From positions 6,882,001-6,946,000 of the forward strand of contig NZ_CP108095.1 in NCBI RefSeq assembly GCF_036194065.1: a stretch of DNA of 64,000 nt, read 5' to 3'. Below the pieces are notes generated by a model, which was given only the letters and a program-made list of their open reading frames with translations, searched no databases and had not been told where the DNA came from. Position 1 is the stretch's first letter. Every line of letters starts with the position of its first letter. The position numbers and the translations under genes are program-made. This DNA comes from Streptomyces sp. NBC_00239 (lineage in GTDB: Bacteria; Actinomycetota; Actinomycetes; Streptomycetales; Streptomycetaceae). Shown here in pieces: positions 25,394-34,017 of this stretch.

Positions 25394-26715
25394 GCGGTCA
25401 TCTCCTGGTCCGATCGTTCCTTGGTGTCCGGTGCCGTGCTCTGCCGCGGTGCCGGAGGTACGGCGACGGGCAGTGGCCAGGACAGCAGTCCGGACCCGGC
25501 GCCGGTGCGGGTACTGACCCATTGCGTGCCATCGGTGTCGAGGTGGAGCTGGTAGGAGTCGGGGGATCCGGCGGCCCGCCAGCGGGTGGCGGTGTCCTGG
25601 ATCTCGGCCCAGATGTTCCGCGGTCCGCAACTGCGGACCGTCCACGCGCCGTTGGTGGCGGGTTCGGCGATCATCCAGGATCCGCAGGCCGGTGCTCCGA
25701 TGACGAGATGTTCGACCCCGCCGCGGCGGACTGCTCCGGGGTGCAGGGCGTCGTACGCGACCCAGAAGCCCCGCTCGGTGCTCGCCGGCGCTTCCTGCCT
25801 GCTGCGGGTGACGGCGGCGCCCTCGCGGGCGTCGATCCGGTCCCGGAACGGCTTGGTCAGGTAGAGGCGGGGCAGGCCGTGTCCGGCCCGGTGCCCGTAG
25901 CGTGCTGGCCGCAGCTCTCCCGCGATGGTGCCGAGGGTGGTCTTGGTGATGACCGCGAGAGCGGGCCAGGACGGGGACCCGGAGGTGAGGTGGGCCAGCG
26001 CGAGACCGTTGGGAGCAAGCTGCTCCAGCCAGGCCGCCGGGATGGCGGGGACCGCGTACGAGGCGAAGATGCGGTCGTACGGAGCCAAGTCCGGCCAGCC
26101 GTCCTCGCCCTGGCCCGTGACCAGCGTCGGATGCAGCCCGAGCCGGGCCAGGTGCACGCGCGTGGCCTCGGTGACGTGTGCGCTGCTGTCCAGGGAGACC
26201 ACATACTGCGCGCCGCAGATAATCGAGGTGATCGCGCACGTCACACCCGGCCCGGTGCCAAGGTTCAGGACCCGCATGCCTGGCTGAAGGCCGAGCTGTT
26301 CCATGAGGCCCGCGGTCATGGTCATGCCGCTGGAGAGCGAGGTGATCTCGCCGCCCTTCCGCCACGTACCGGCCTCACGGCCCAAGATCGGCTCGTCGTC
26401 GTGCTGGGTCAGGACGCTTTCCCCGCAGTGCAGGATGTCGAGGAGCTCGGCCCGGTCCGCCGGCCGCGCCCAGTCCAGGAGCGTCCACTCTGGCGGGGTC
26501 ACGTCGTCCGCGGTGCGCCGTACGTACGCCTGCTGCATCAGCACCTCGCGCGCGAGCTCCAGCAACACGTCACGCACGGGTCCTGGGTGCAGGGCGTCTT
26601 CGTCTTCGAGGCGGGCGACCATCGCGGCCCGGGCCGCCGCCGGATCCGGGTCGGGGTCGGGGTTTTGGCGGGGTAGGGCGGCGGTGAGCCCGTCGGCAAG
26701 GGGGTGTTCGGGCAT
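25390..26715 (-). CDS. PIMT-like SAM-dependent methyltransferase
   Basis: 441 residues from ATG at 26715, which has GAGGAGG nine bases upstream (an in-frame ATG at 26736 does not). The SAM fold shows GMRVLNLGTGPGVTCAIT and VVSLDSSAHVTEATRVHLAR. The preceding GGEITSLSSGMTMTAGLMEQ is the PIMT substrate loop (S-x-M-x). A long C-terminal region of about 200 residues of unknown fold follows. It is a second PIMT-like enzyme in the operon and may modify an aspartate-containing peptide or a carboxylate. Confidence 0.78.
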   Translation of the reverse strand: MPEHPLADGLTAALPRQNPDPDPDPAAARAAMVARLEDEDALHPGPVRDVLLELAREVLMQQAYVRRTADDVTPPEWTLLDWARPADRAELLDILHCGESVLTQHDDEPILGREAGTWRKGGEITSLSSGMTMTAGLMEQLGLQPGMRVLNLGTGPGVTCAITSIICGAQYVVSLDSSAHVTEATRVHLARLGLHPTLVTGQGEDGWPDLAPYDRIFASYAVPAIPAAWLEQLAPNGLALAHLTSGSPSWPALAVITKTTLGTIAGELRPARYGHRAGHGLPRLYLTKPFRDRIDAREGAAVTRSRQEAPASTERGFWVAYDALHPGAVRRGGVEHLVIGAPACGSWMIAEPATNGAWTVRSCGPRNIWAEIQDTATRWRAAGSPDSYQLHLDTDGTQWVSTRTGAGSGLLSWPLPVAVPPAPRQSTAPDTKERSDQEMTA

Positions 26716-26764
26716 GGGCGGGTGCCTCCTCGGCATCCGGGAACGGGATGGTGCGGCGTGGGGG

Positions 26765-27679
26765 TCAGGCCCAGCCGAGTTCGGTGTACGTCTCGCCGCG
26801 GCCGATCGCCTCGATCGCGATCTCCGTGTACCTGACCATGGGTTTCGGAAGCTGGGCCGGGTCGGCCCAGACCCACTCCAGGCACCTGTCCGGCTCGCGC
26901 ACCTCGGGCGTTCCGGACCACGTGCGGGCGCGGAAGAAGAGCCCGATCCTCGGCTGCCCGTCGGAGTCGTCGCCCTCGTCGAGCATGTGCACGGTGTGGA
27001 CGAGCTCGAGATCCTCCGGCGCGATGATGAGGCCGGCTTCCTCCGCGGCCTCCCGGATTAGCCCGGCCATGGCGCCCTCGGTCTCCAAGTGCCCGGCGAG
27101 GGCGTGGAAATGGCCGCCTGCGAACGCGACGTCGGGATGGCGGAGCCCCAGGAGGATCTTTCCGTCTTTGCGTTGGAGGTAGAGGTGGACTCCGACCACG
27201 TTCAGCCGGGCCCGGCTTCCCCCGACCCGCGCGGGCCCGCCTGCCCGGGGTGCCGGTACCGGGGCGGTCTTCTGGTGCAGGGCGATGACCTCGGCCGTCC
27301 ACGGGCACATCGTCAGCCAGGCCGTGGTCTCAGCGGCGAACCACCGGTACATGATGCCCTCGGGGCACGGCAGGGTGCTGTCGTCGCCGTCCCAGGTACC
27401 GAGGTAAACCTGGATGTGGCCCTTCTCGCCGGTGGGGCCGTGTGAGCTGACGACGGTGAGGGGCTCCAGCGGCACCCTCAGGCCCGTCTCCTCGAACAGT
27501 TCGCGCTCGACGGCCTGGCGGCAGGTTTCCTCGCCCTCGCGGTTCCCGCCGGGGATGGACCAGGTGCCCGGGTCGCAGATGTGCGGCTTGTTGGCGTCCC
27601 TGAGATGCAGCAGGTACTGGCCGGCGGAGTTGACCAGGAGTGCAGCGGTGCCTTGCGGCTCGGTGGACAGGGCGGTCAT
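26765..27679 (-). CDS. Tandem Nudix hydrolase (two domains)
   Basis: 304 residues from ATG at 27679 (GGAG upstream; the longer frame is non-coding). The first Nudix box is at 44-67 (GGNREGEETCRQAVERELFE, then ETGL). The second is at about 196-217 (GHLETEGAMAGLIREAAEEA, then GL). A Pro/Ala-rich linker joins them. The second half resembles the Nudix part of the Nudix-APH fusion (HTVHMLDEG...PEVREPDRCLEW against PEVREPDLCDDMGW), so the two arose by duplication. It is the first gene downstream of the split MFS gene, separated from its stop by 10 bp. Confidence 0.85.
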   Translation of the reverse strand: MTALSTEPQGTAALLVNSAGQYLLHLRDANKPHICDPGTWSIPGGNREGEETCRQAVERELFEETGLRVPLEPLTVVSSHGPTGEKGHIQVYLGTWDGDDSTLPCPEGIMYRWFAAETTAWLTMCPWTAEVIALHQKTAPVPAPRAGGPARVGGSRARLNVVGVHLYLQRKDGKILLGLRHPDVAFAGGHFHALAGHLETEGAMAGLIREAAEEAGLIIAPEDLELVHTVHMLDEGDDSDGQPRIGLFFRARTWSGTPEVREPDRCLEWVWADPAQLPKPMVRYTEIAIEAIGRGETYTELGWA

Positions 27680-27689
27680 CTGGGGCTCC

Positions 27690-27956
27690 TCAGGATCGGG
27701 AACGAGTGGTGTCGGAGGGCGGCGTGGAGGCGGAGACCGGCATGGTGGTGAGGCGGGCCACCGGCGAGCGCCACAGGATGAGCGCGGGCACGGCGAGGAC
27801 GAGTGCTCCGGCCAGCAGGACCGTCCGCACGTTCGTGGCGGAGGCCAGGGCGCCCGCGGCCAGTGCGGCGAAGGGCCGGCTGCCGGAGACCAGCCAGGTA
27901 GAGGTCTGCTGGGCGCGGGCCTGCAGCTCGGGCGGGCAGATCTGCTGGCGGACCGA
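27690..27956 (-). pseudogene. C-terminal fragment of the MFS transporter split by the 22.8-kb element
   Basis: Reading in from the element edge, the frame gives SVRQQICPPELQARAQQTST, then WLVSGSRPFAALAAGAL, two membrane helices and a polar tail ending SDTTRSRS. This is exactly the part missing from the MFS protein at 50789-51834. Both fragments share the five bases TCGGT (ACCGA on the plus strand) at the junction and join in frame as GTTQRS-VRQQ. The fragment has no start of its own. Confidence 0.88.
27952..27956. repeat. Left direct repeat ACCGA of the 22.8-kb element
   Basis: ACCGA at the left junction matches ACCGA at 50789-50793. One copy belongs to the intact MFS gene; the other could be a target duplication or the recombinase core site. 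Confidence 0.8.
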
Positions 27957-27971
27957 TTTCTCCGCGATGCA

Positions 27972-28069
27972 GATGTCTCATGAGACATTCGTAGAGCCGC
28001 AGTCTCTGGGCTGAACATCTGCTGATGGTGGCGCCACTTCGAGTCTGCTGTGCGGAAGTCTGAGACATC
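27972..28069. repeat. 98-bp segment with 9-bp terminal inverted repeats (GATGTCTCA/TGAGACATC)
   Basis: GATGTCTCA (27972-27980) and TGAGACATC (28061-28069) are perfect inverted repeats. The left one is itself followed by TGAGACAT, forming the palindrome TGTCTCATGAGACA. It lies at the left end of the element and may be the recombinase binding region or a MITE-like insertion. Confidence 0.5.
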
Positions 28070-28625
28070 GGAGCCCTGGGTTGGCCGGCCACGAGAGTCA
28101 CCCGTTCGGGCGACGTTCGAGGTTGGTACGTATGACCAGCTGCGCGCTGCGCCAGCGCCATGCTCACACACCGGGGACGTGTCAGAGCCCGACCAGCTGG
28201 GCACGAGCACGCAAACGCGGAGATGCCCACAGCTCCCGTACCGCAGGGCACGGGCGGGCATGCACGGGACCTTCTCATCCGGGCGGCCTCTTCGCCTTCC
28301 GCGACGAACAGCCCACCGCCCGGCACTCGATCACGCTTGGCGTCGAGCAGGTCGCGATCACGACCAAGCGGGCCGTCGATGTAGCTGTCGTCCTGGGACG
28401 CGGTCGCCCGGGCCACCGACATCAACTGGGCCACCTGAGGGCTGGCCGACGCGTAGTAAACGGCCGCACCCACCAGGCGATATGGCCAGATTCGCCCGCC
28501 CCTGTACTGCAAGGACTGGGGGCATGCCCGCCCGCACAGCGCGGGCATGACCCCAACACTATTTAGCGACTTGCGGAGTTCAGCCATTGCTGATTTCTGC
28601 GCATGTTCCAGGTGGTGTGGCGGGG
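28070..28625. other. Left-end cargo without a recognisable gene
   Basis: About 555 bp. Frames on either strand are uninterrupted in places, but I recognise no domain. The minus-strand stretch AVYYASASPQVAQLMSVARA is the only protein-like segment and may be an eroded gene. Confidence 0.35.
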
Positions 28626-29840
28626 TCAGTGCTGGCTGTATCCGTCGAGGAAGGTTGCGATACGGGTGACCGCGTCGGTGAGCTCCTCGGCGCGGGGCAG
28701 GGTGACGAGGCGGAAGTGGTCGGGTTCGGGCCAGTTGAAGCCGGTGCCTTGGACGATGAGGAGGTGCTGGGCTCTGAGGAGGTCGAGTACCAACCGCGCG
28801 TCATCGTTGATCTTGTGGACCGTGCGGTCGAGGCGGGGGAAGGCGTACAGCGCGCCTTGGGGCTTGACGCACGAGACGCCGGGGATGTCGTTGAGCAGCT
28901 TCCAGGCAGTGTCGCGCTGCTGGGTCAGCCGTCCATCGGGCAGGAGCAGGTCGTTGATGGACTGCGGGCCGCCGAGTGCGGCGTTGATGGCGTACTGGGC
29001 GGGCATGCTGGCGCACAGGCGCATGTTGGCGAGGATGTTGAGGCCCTCGATGTAGCTGGTGGCGTGGGCTTTCGGGCCGGAGACGGCCATCCAGCCGGAG
29101 CGGTATCCAGCTACCCGGTAGGCCTTGGACAAGCCGTTGAACGTCAGGCACAGCAGGTCGGGGGCGAGGGAGGCGGTGCAGGTGTGGGCCAGGCCGTCGT
29201 ACAGGATTTTGTCGTAGATCTCGTCCGAGCAGACGATCAGCTGGTGGCGGCGGGCGATCTCCATGAGGCCGTGCAACAGGGCAGTGGAGTAGACGGCGCC
29301 GGTGGGGTTGTTCGGATTGATCAGGACCAGGGCCCGGGTGCGAGGAGTGATCTTGGCTTCGATGTCGGCGAGGTCGGGGAACCAGCCGGCCTGTTCGTCG
29401 CAGCGGTAGTGCACGGCTGTGCCGCCGGCCAGCGAGACCGATGCGGTCCAGAGGGGGTAGTCGGGTGCGGGGATCAGTACTTCGTCGCCGTTGTCGAGCA
29501 GGGCCTGCATGGACATCTGGATCAGCTCGGAGGCTCCGTTGCCCAGGTAGATGTCTTCGGCTGTCAGGCCGGTCACGCCGCGCTGCAGGTAGTAGTCGGT
29601 GATGGCCCGGCGGGCTGAGGGCAGTCCTTTGGCGTCGCCGTAGCCGTGTGCGCTGGCCAGGTTGCCGGTGATTTCCCGGAGGATCTCCGTGGGCGCTTCG
29701 AAGCCGAATGCGGCGGGGTTGCCGGTGTGGAGCTTCAGAATGCGGTGGCCCTCGTTTTCCAGGCGCGTCGCCTCCTCGAGTACCGGTCCGCGGATGTCGT
29801 AGCAGACTCCTGCGAGCTTGCTGGACTGGTTTACCTGCAT
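28626..29840 (-). CDS. PLP-dependent class I/II aminotransferase (AlaA/AspC-like)
   Basis: 404 residues from ATG at 29840 (GAGGTG upstream). Family motifs: ILKLHTGNPAAFGFEAP, the YGDAKGLPSARRAI segment, VLINPNNPTGAVYS, SDEIYDKILYD, and the PLP lysine in GLSKAYRVAGYRSGW. It is closest to glutamate-pyruvate transaminase AlaA, which interconverts alanine and 2-oxoglutarate with pyruvate and glutamate. Its neighbour is a malic-enzyme-like protein, so both touch pyruvate metabolism. No ArsR-type palindrome is visible upstream. Confidence 0.86.
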   Translation of the reverse strand: MQVNQSSKLAGVCYDIRGPVLEEATRLENEGHRILKLHTGNPAAFGFEAPTEILREITGNLASAHGYGDAKGLPSARRAITDYYLQRGVTGLTAEDIYLGNGASELIQMSMQALLDNGDEVLIPAPDYPLWTASVSLAGGTAVHYRCDEQAGWFPDLADIEAKITPRTRALVLINPNNPTGAVYSTALLHGLMEIARRHQLIVCSDEIYDKILYDGLAHTCTASLAPDLLCLTFNGLSKAYRVAGYRSGWMAVSGPKAHATSYIEGLNILANMRLCASMPAQYAINAALGGPQSINDLLLPDGRLTQQRDTAWKLLNDIPGVSCVKPQGALYAFPRLDRTVHKINDDARLVLDLLRAQHLLIVQGTGFNWPEPDHFRLVTLPRAEELTDAVTRIATFLDGYSQH

Positions 29841-30080
29841 GTGGTTCACCTCATGGCTGGGAGATTGCGGAGGGCCGGGCCTTGTGGGCTCCGGTGGGCG
29901 GTCGGCGCGGCAGCCGTTGCATGGGCGCGCTCTGACCTGCCGCGTTCCGCGCCCGCCAGTGGCGTGGGCTTGGGCAGTGACGAGGATCGCGGCCGTCAGG
30001 GCCCGCGGGCCCTGACGTACACAGGTGTCCGCGTGCCGCAGGAGCAGGATGGTTTCGGACGCGGCGGTGGTGTCCCGCGG

Positions 30081-31322
30081 TCAGGATTGAGAATCGGTGG
30101 GATGGGCGGAGTCGCGGATCAGGGCGCTTGCCAGGGCCTGGGTGAGCCCGGGTTCGTCGACGGAGGGCAGCAGCCGGTCCGGCCCCGCCAGCTCAGCCAG
30201 TGCGAAGGCAGCGGCCAGGAGACTGTGCGGGGTGAGCCGCCGGGTGCGTGCCGCGGCGGACAGCAGGGCGGGCAGAGCGTGGAGGGGGTGAGCGCGAGAG
30301 GCCGTTGCACCCAGCGGGGGCAGATGCTGAGGGCAGGCGCGCAGCACGGGCGTTCCGTCCCGAGGGGCGGGGACGCCGGTCAGGTCGATCAGGAGGTCGG
30401 CGGGGCCGGCCGGGTCCACCAGCGGCGCTCCGCTTTGATGCAGGGTCAGGGTCCTGATGCCGGCAGCCGTGAGCAGGCCGGACAGGTCTCCGCCGCGATG
30501 AGCGCCGGTGAGGGTCACGCGCGCCTCGCCGGTGGGGATCGCCTTGTGGCGAAGAGCGTTGAGGGCGGCAGCGGTGACGGCGACCGCGTGGGCGTGGCTG
30601 GTGGTGTCCACGACCGGTGTGTCGGTGTGCTCCAGGGTGGCGCGGACCGCGCCGACGTAGGCGGGGTGAGTGTGCGACAGGCACAGCGCCGCGAAGCCGG
30701 GAGCCAGCGCGGCGGCCGTGGCAGCGAAGTCCTCGGGTGTGTCAGCGTCGATCGGCAGGGGATAGATGTCCAGGCCGGTGGTCCTGCGCAGGTGGGCGGC
30801 GGCGGACTCCAGGGCCGGCAGGACCACGGCGGCGGGCAGGGGGCCCAGATCGGCGACGGCGGAGGCGTTGGAGAGCAGTGCGATGCGGTGGCGCCGGCCG
30901 GTGCAGGAGTCGACGCTGCCGGGATTGAGGAGCAGATGCTGGATGACGCGGTGGTCGGCTTCGGTGTCCAGGAGCGCCCTCTCGCGAGGGGTGCCGGCGG
31001 GCACGCACAGCCGTTGGGTGATCTTGCCCGTGGCGGCAGCGTCCAGGGCGGGATCACCCAGGTGGATCAGGGCTGTGCCGAGACGGTCCCGCAGCAGGGT
31101 GCACAGCCGCAGCAGGGTCTCAGGCCCGTCTGTGTCGGCGCTGATCCGGTCGAGGCCGACACCGGGGTCGTGGTCCGTCTCGGTCATGACGGCCCCGGCG
31201 ACGGAGGCGATGAGCGCCGCGGCTGCGGTAGCCGCGGCCGGCTGCACGTGGGCGGTGAGGCTGAAGGCCGGGCCGGGTCTGCCGGGCGAGGGAATCTGAA
31301 GATTGCTGCTGTTGTGCGGCAT
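30081..31322 (-). CDS. Malic-enzyme-like protein without catalytic residues (pseudoenzyme)
   Basis: 413 residues from ATG at 31322 (GGAG ten bases upstream). The N-terminus is an ACT-like domain (FSLTAHVQ...HDPGVGLDRISADTD) as in actinomycete malic enzymes. The following 330 residues align with the malic enzyme core (IALLSNASAVADLGPLP, LDIYPLPIDADTPEDF, LAPGFAALCL, LNALRHKAI). The expected Tyr (YTPGVA), Lys (EGKA) and acidic metal ligands (LEDI) are replaced by RERALLDTEA, LPALESAA and CLSHTHP. Reductive decarboxylation of malate therefore looks impossible, and a sensing or structural role is more likely. Confidence 0.7.
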   Translation of the reverse strand: MPHNSSNLQIPSPGRPGPAFSLTAHVQPAAATAAAALIASVAGAVMTETDHDPGVGLDRISADTDGPETLLRLCTLLRDRLGTALIHLGDPALDAAATGKITQRLCVPAGTPRERALLDTEADHRVIQHLLLNPGSVDSCTGRRHRIALLSNASAVADLGPLPAAVVLPALESAAAHLRRTTGLDIYPLPIDADTPEDFAATAAALAPGFAALCLSHTHPAYVGAVRATLEHTDTPVVDTTSHAHAVAVTAAALNALRHKAIPTGEARVTLTGAHRGGDLSGLLTAAGIRTLTLHQSGAPLVDPAGPADLLIDLTGVPAPRDGTPVLRACPQHLPPLGATASRAHPLHALPALLSAAARTRRLTPHSLLAAAFALAELAGPDRLLPSVDEPGLTQALASALIRDSAHPTDSQS

Positions 31323-31371
31323 GCGGGCCTGGCTCCTTATCCGGGACATTCGGGCTGGTGACCTGGGCTGC

Positions 31372-31824
31372 TCAGGCCGGGGCGCGGGTGAGGCGGTATC
31401 CGGTGACGTTGTCCGGGCGGATCCGCAGGAGGTGCTCATGGGAGGTCTGCGGTCCGGCGTGCAGCATCAGGCGATAGCGGGCCTGCTGGTAGCCGTTGGT
31501 GATGCGCTGCGCGGGGCCGCTGACCGTCACGGTCCAGCCGGTGTGGTCCTGCGGGTCGACCCATTCGGTCTGGTAGGTGAGGCGGCCGGGACACCGGAAC
31601 ACCGCGGGCGGGCCAGTGAGCTGGACGCGTACGACGAGATACCCGAAGTCGCGGCAGTGGCGCAGGACACGTACCGCGGGCAGTCCCGGCTCGTCGTGGA
31701 TCAAGCGCCCCGCGGTCAGGATGTCGAGCAGGGGCAGCCCCTCGTCGGGTCCGAGTGCGATGGGACGGGGCAAGGCCCGCGTCGCCGGGGCTGGGTCCCC
31801 GTCCGGGTGGGATCGGCTCATCAT
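31372..31824 (-). CDS. Pyridoxamine 5'-phosphate oxidase-like flavin/heme-binding split-barrel protein
   Basis: 150 residues. Typical segments are PIALGPDEGLPLLDILTAGR, a YQTEWVDPQDHTGWTVTVSG core strand and LLRIRPDNVTGYRLTRA at the C-terminus. It resembles the many PPOx-like stress proteins of actinomycetes and its paralog at 41293-41724. ATG at 31824 overlaps the small upstream gene as ATGA. Cofactor and substrate are unknown. Confidence 0.72.
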   Translation of the reverse strand: MMSRSHPDGDPAPATRALPRPIALGPDEGLPLLDILTAGRLIHDEPGLPAVRVLRHCRDFGYLVVRVQLTGPPAVFRCPGRLTYQTEWVDPQDHTGWTVTVSGPAQRITNGYQQARYRLMLHAGPQTSHEHLLRIRPDNVTGYRLTRAPA

Positions 31825-32009
31825 CCGTGCACCCCCGCGCTCGGGTCCGCCTCGCCGCTCAGGTCGATGCCTCGCTCGCGTCCCAGGCGTTCGACGTCCT
31901 CCAGAGCCACGGTGTGCAGGGCCACCGCCCACGCGTCGCCCTGTTCGTCAGCCTCCACGCGGCCCCGTCGCAATTGCGCCGCCCGACGGCGGAGCTCCGG
32001 CTCGCCCAT
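31821..32009 (-). CDS. Small helical acidic protein (62 aa), first gene of the PPOx-like pair
   Basis: ATG at 32009 is preceded by GGAGGC. The protein (RRAAQLRRGRVEADEQGDAW, then VALEDVERLGRERGIDLS) is a charged helix. Its end resembles that of the small protein at 38097-38273 (ELEDASRLAREHGIGAD), so the two probably form a family. No known domain. Translation is coupled to the PPOx-like gene. Confidence 0.6.
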   Translation of the reverse strand: MGEPELRRRAAQLRRGRVEADEQGDAWAVALHTVALEDVERLGRERGIDLSGEADPSAGVHG

Positions 32010-32156
32010 CAATCGCCTCCCGTGCCCTGCGCGCCCACCCACACTCCTCGGGTGCAACACGCGTGAAAAATGCCCCACTTCGCGACACCGCCGTGCGGCG
32101 GGACGCGGGTGCCCCGACGCCGGCCCCCACGGCAACCACTAGCTGCATACATTATC

Positions 32157-32176
32157 AGTTGCTAAGATTGGCAATT
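32157..32176. promoter_or_regulatory. ArsR-type palindrome AGTTGCTAAGATTGGCAATT
   Basis: One of seven related sites (AATTGC-N8-GCAAYT). It lies 23 bp before the zinc-ribbon gene and between divergent transcripts, inside an A/T-rich promoter-like patch. Confidence 0.65.
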
Positions 32177-32198
32177 GGTAAACTCACTAGGAGGGGTC

Positions 32199-32399
32199 AT
32201 GCGTATCACGCCGATTCGCGGAGAGAGGGCCCCGGTGCTGCTCTGTGCGGCGTGCGGGCTGCTGTGCCGCCCCTCCGCACTGGACGGCCAGAGGCACTGT
32301 TCGCGATGCGGAGGCTCCCGCCTCGTACAGTCCGGCCCCCGCCGCAAGCTGTACCGGGCCGGTTTGGTGCGCGCCTGGCACCGGCTGGGGCGGTGGTGA
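32199..32399 (+). CDS. Small zinc-ribbon protein (66 aa)
   Basis: ATG at 32199 with AGGAGGGG just upstream. Two CxxC pairs (LLCAACGLLC and HCSRCGG) form a zinc ribbon, and the tail is basic (GPRRKLYRAGLVRAWHRLGR). It may bind nucleic acid. It is followed after 2 bp by a STAS gene, with which it should be co-transcribed under the ArsR-type site. Confidence 0.6.
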   Translation: MRITPIRGERAPVLLCAACGLLCRPSALDGQRHCSRCGGSRLVQSGPRRKLYRAGLVRAWHRLGRW

Positions 32400-32401
32400 G
32401 C

Positions 32402-32764
32402 ATGTACTGGGATTCAGCGGAGTGTGACGGCGTAGGGGTGCTGCAGCTCTTCGGCTTCCTGGGCCGTCAGGATGCACACCGCTTCGAGGGGGCGGTGGAC
32501 TGGGTGCGCTCCCGTTGCAAGGGCCCGCTGGTGCTCGACATGTCCGGCCTGCTCGGCTGGAGCACAGAGGGCGAGGCCGCCGTGGTACGAGCAGCCGGGG
32601 ATTCGCTGGCCGTGTGCGGTCTGCGTGAGCGCCCCGCTCCACTCCTCGCCGCGCGCGAGGCCGTGATCCGGATCTACCCGGACCTTCCCTCCGCGGTGGC
32701 CCACCTGGCCTCCGACGCGCGAAGCCGGGCAGAAGCCTCCCGCCCGGCGGGCGATGTGCATTGA
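32402..32764 (+). CDS. STAS-domain (anti-sigma antagonist-like) protein
   Basis: 120 residues: VGVLQLFGFLGRQDAHRFEG, LVLDMSGLLGWSTEGEAAVV and a C-terminal IYPDLPSAVAHL helix follow the STAS fold. The usual phosphorylated Ser of the DxSG motif is represented by MSGLLGWS. It has a close paralog at 40443-40853 (LDLTALHGWSAGGQLAV). A role in a partner-switching pathway with the ATPases at 38.3 and 40.9 kb is likely. Confidence 0.7.
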   Translation: MYWDSAECDGVGVLQLFGFLGRQDAHRFEGAVDWVRSRCKGPLVLDMSGLLGWSTEGEAAVVRAAGDSLAVCGLRERPAPLLAAREAVIRIYPDLPSAVAHLASDARSRAEASRPAGDVH

Positions 32765-32778
32765 TAAAGTCGGCAACC
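32759..32778. promoter_or_regulatory. Degenerate ArsR-type site CATTGATAAAGTCGGCAACC
   Basis: About 13 of 20 positions match the reverse complement of the 32157 site, with GCAAC intact. It overlaps the STAS stop and lies 92 bp before the first arsR gene. Confidence 0.4.
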
Positions 32779-32869
32779 GATCATCTCTTGTCCGCGGCCG
32801 ACGGAAGGCGCACCCGGCCGGGTGCCGCATACCGTCGGCACCGGTCCCCGAACCCATGAGGCGGCGGCC

Positions 32870-33235
32870 ATGAGCACACCTCTGTACCAGCTCAAGGCCG
32901 ACCTCTTCAAAACCCTGGGCCACCCGGTGCGCATCCGCGTACTCGAACTGCTCAGTCAGCGCGAACACGCCGTCGCCGAACTGCTCCCCGAAGTGGGCAT
33001 CGAAGCCGCCCACCTCTCCCAGCAGCTGGCCATCCTGCGCCGCGCGAACCTGGTCGCCACCCGCAAGGAAGGCTCGGCGGTCTTCTACCGCCTCACCACA
33101 CCCCAGGTCGCCGACCTCCTGGCCGCAGCCCGCAGCATCCTCAGCGGTCTCCTGGCCGGCCAGGCCGGACTCCTCGAAGACCTCCGGGCCGCAGCGCCCT
33201 CCGTCAGCGCACCCGCCCCTGCACGCCCGGCCTGA
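32870..33235 (+). CDS. ArsR-family transcriptional repressor (paralog 1)
   Basis: 121 residues: MSTPLYQLKADLFKTLGHPV, then RIRVLELLSQREHAVAELL, the recognition helix AAHLSQQLAILRRANLVATR, and the wing EGSAVFYRLTTPQVADLL. No CxC metal motif is present, so sensing is probably not of arsenite/cadmium type. Three close paralogs follow at 36587, 39616 and 43457. It is 6 bp upstream of the CBS gene. Confidence 0.88.
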   Translation: MSTPLYQLKADLFKTLGHPVRIRVLELLSQREHAVAELLPEVGIEAAHLSQQLAILRRANLVATRKEGSAVFYRLTTPQVADLLAAARSILSGLLAGQAGLLEDLRAAAPSVSAPAPARPA

Positions 33236-33241
33236 CGCCGC

Positions 33242-33685
33242 GTGCCCCACCCCCTGGAGCCGACGATCACTCCTCCAACGAGCCCCACCGCCGCCGACGC
33301 CATGATCCCGCCGGACCTGCAGATCAGTGACCACACCAGCATCGACAGGGCGCTCGACGTTCTGCGCGGATCCCACAGCCAATACGTACTCATCCGTGAC
33401 GACACCGGCCGGTGCGCCGGCATCGTCACCCGCGACCAGCTCACCGCCCTCGGGGCAAAACCCTGGTACGCCGAGAACACCCGCGTCCGTGACATCGCGC
33501 ACGACCACAGCCCGTTCGCCCGCCCCGGCATGCCCGCCTCGGAGGCCGCCGCCGCCATGCGCGAACGGTCTCTGACGGTCCTGCCCGTCGTCGATGAGGA
33601 GGGCTTCGCCGTAGGCATCCTCACCACCGAACGGCTGCAGACACTCCTCGGCACAGCATCACAGGACACGCAAGAGCAACCCTGA
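33242..33685 (+). CDS. CBS-domain pair protein
   Basis: 147 residues from GTG 33242. Two CBS motifs: SIDRALDVLRGSHSQYVLIR with GIVTRDQLTAL, and ASEAAAAMRERSLTVLPVVD with VGILTTERLQTLL. CBS pairs bind adenine nucleotides and act as energy or redox sensors. Co-transcribed with arsR paralog 1. Confidence 0.82.
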   Translation: MPHPLEPTITPPTSPTAADAMIPPDLQISDHTSIDRALDVLRGSHSQYVLIRDDTGRCAGIVTRDQLTALGAKPWYAENTRVRDIAHDHSPFARPGMPASEAAAAMRERSLTVLPVVDEEGFAVGILTTERLQTLLGTASQDTQEQP

Positions 33686-33894
33686 CCCCAGGCTGCCGAT
33701 CCGGCATTTCCCGTGCGCCCCGAAACCGACGGCCCGCCCAAGGCCGGTCCGGCTGCCGCCGACAGGCCGGTCCGGCTGCCGCCGACGCTGCACGAAGCCC
33801 GCTGGGCCGCTCTCGGACGACCGCAGGCGAGCCGCCGCAGCCCCGAAAGGACCAGGCGCTCGCCCTCACAGCGCCGGAATGATCCAGCGGCTTA
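33686..33894. other. Spacer between CBS gene and IS remnant
   Basis: About 210 bp with repeated CGGTCCGGCTGCCGCCGAC-like units (33746-33786, two tandem copies). No gene is visible. Confidence 0.35.
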
Positions 33895-33960
33895 GAGGTT
33901 GTCGCACGTGGACAGGTTCCTGAGCTCCTTGCAGCAGGCGGGGCGGTGACCATAGCTGAC
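33895..33960 (-). pseudogene. C-terminal scrap of an IS5-type transposase
   Basis: The minus-strand frame reads ACCKELRNLSTCDNL and ends in a stop. This matches the LTCYKELAKLAT end of the transposase remnant at 34657-35409, but in the opposite orientation. Confidence 0.5.
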
Positions 33961-34017
33961 CACGGCTCCGCCAGTCGTTGCGGACCGCGTACGGGATCTT
34001 GAGACTATGAGCAGCCC

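Noticed and set aside
33746..33786. Two tandem CGGTCCGGCTGCCGCCGAC-like units as a possible CRISPR or minisatellite
   Set aside because: Only two copies with no spacers; too little for a repeat array.
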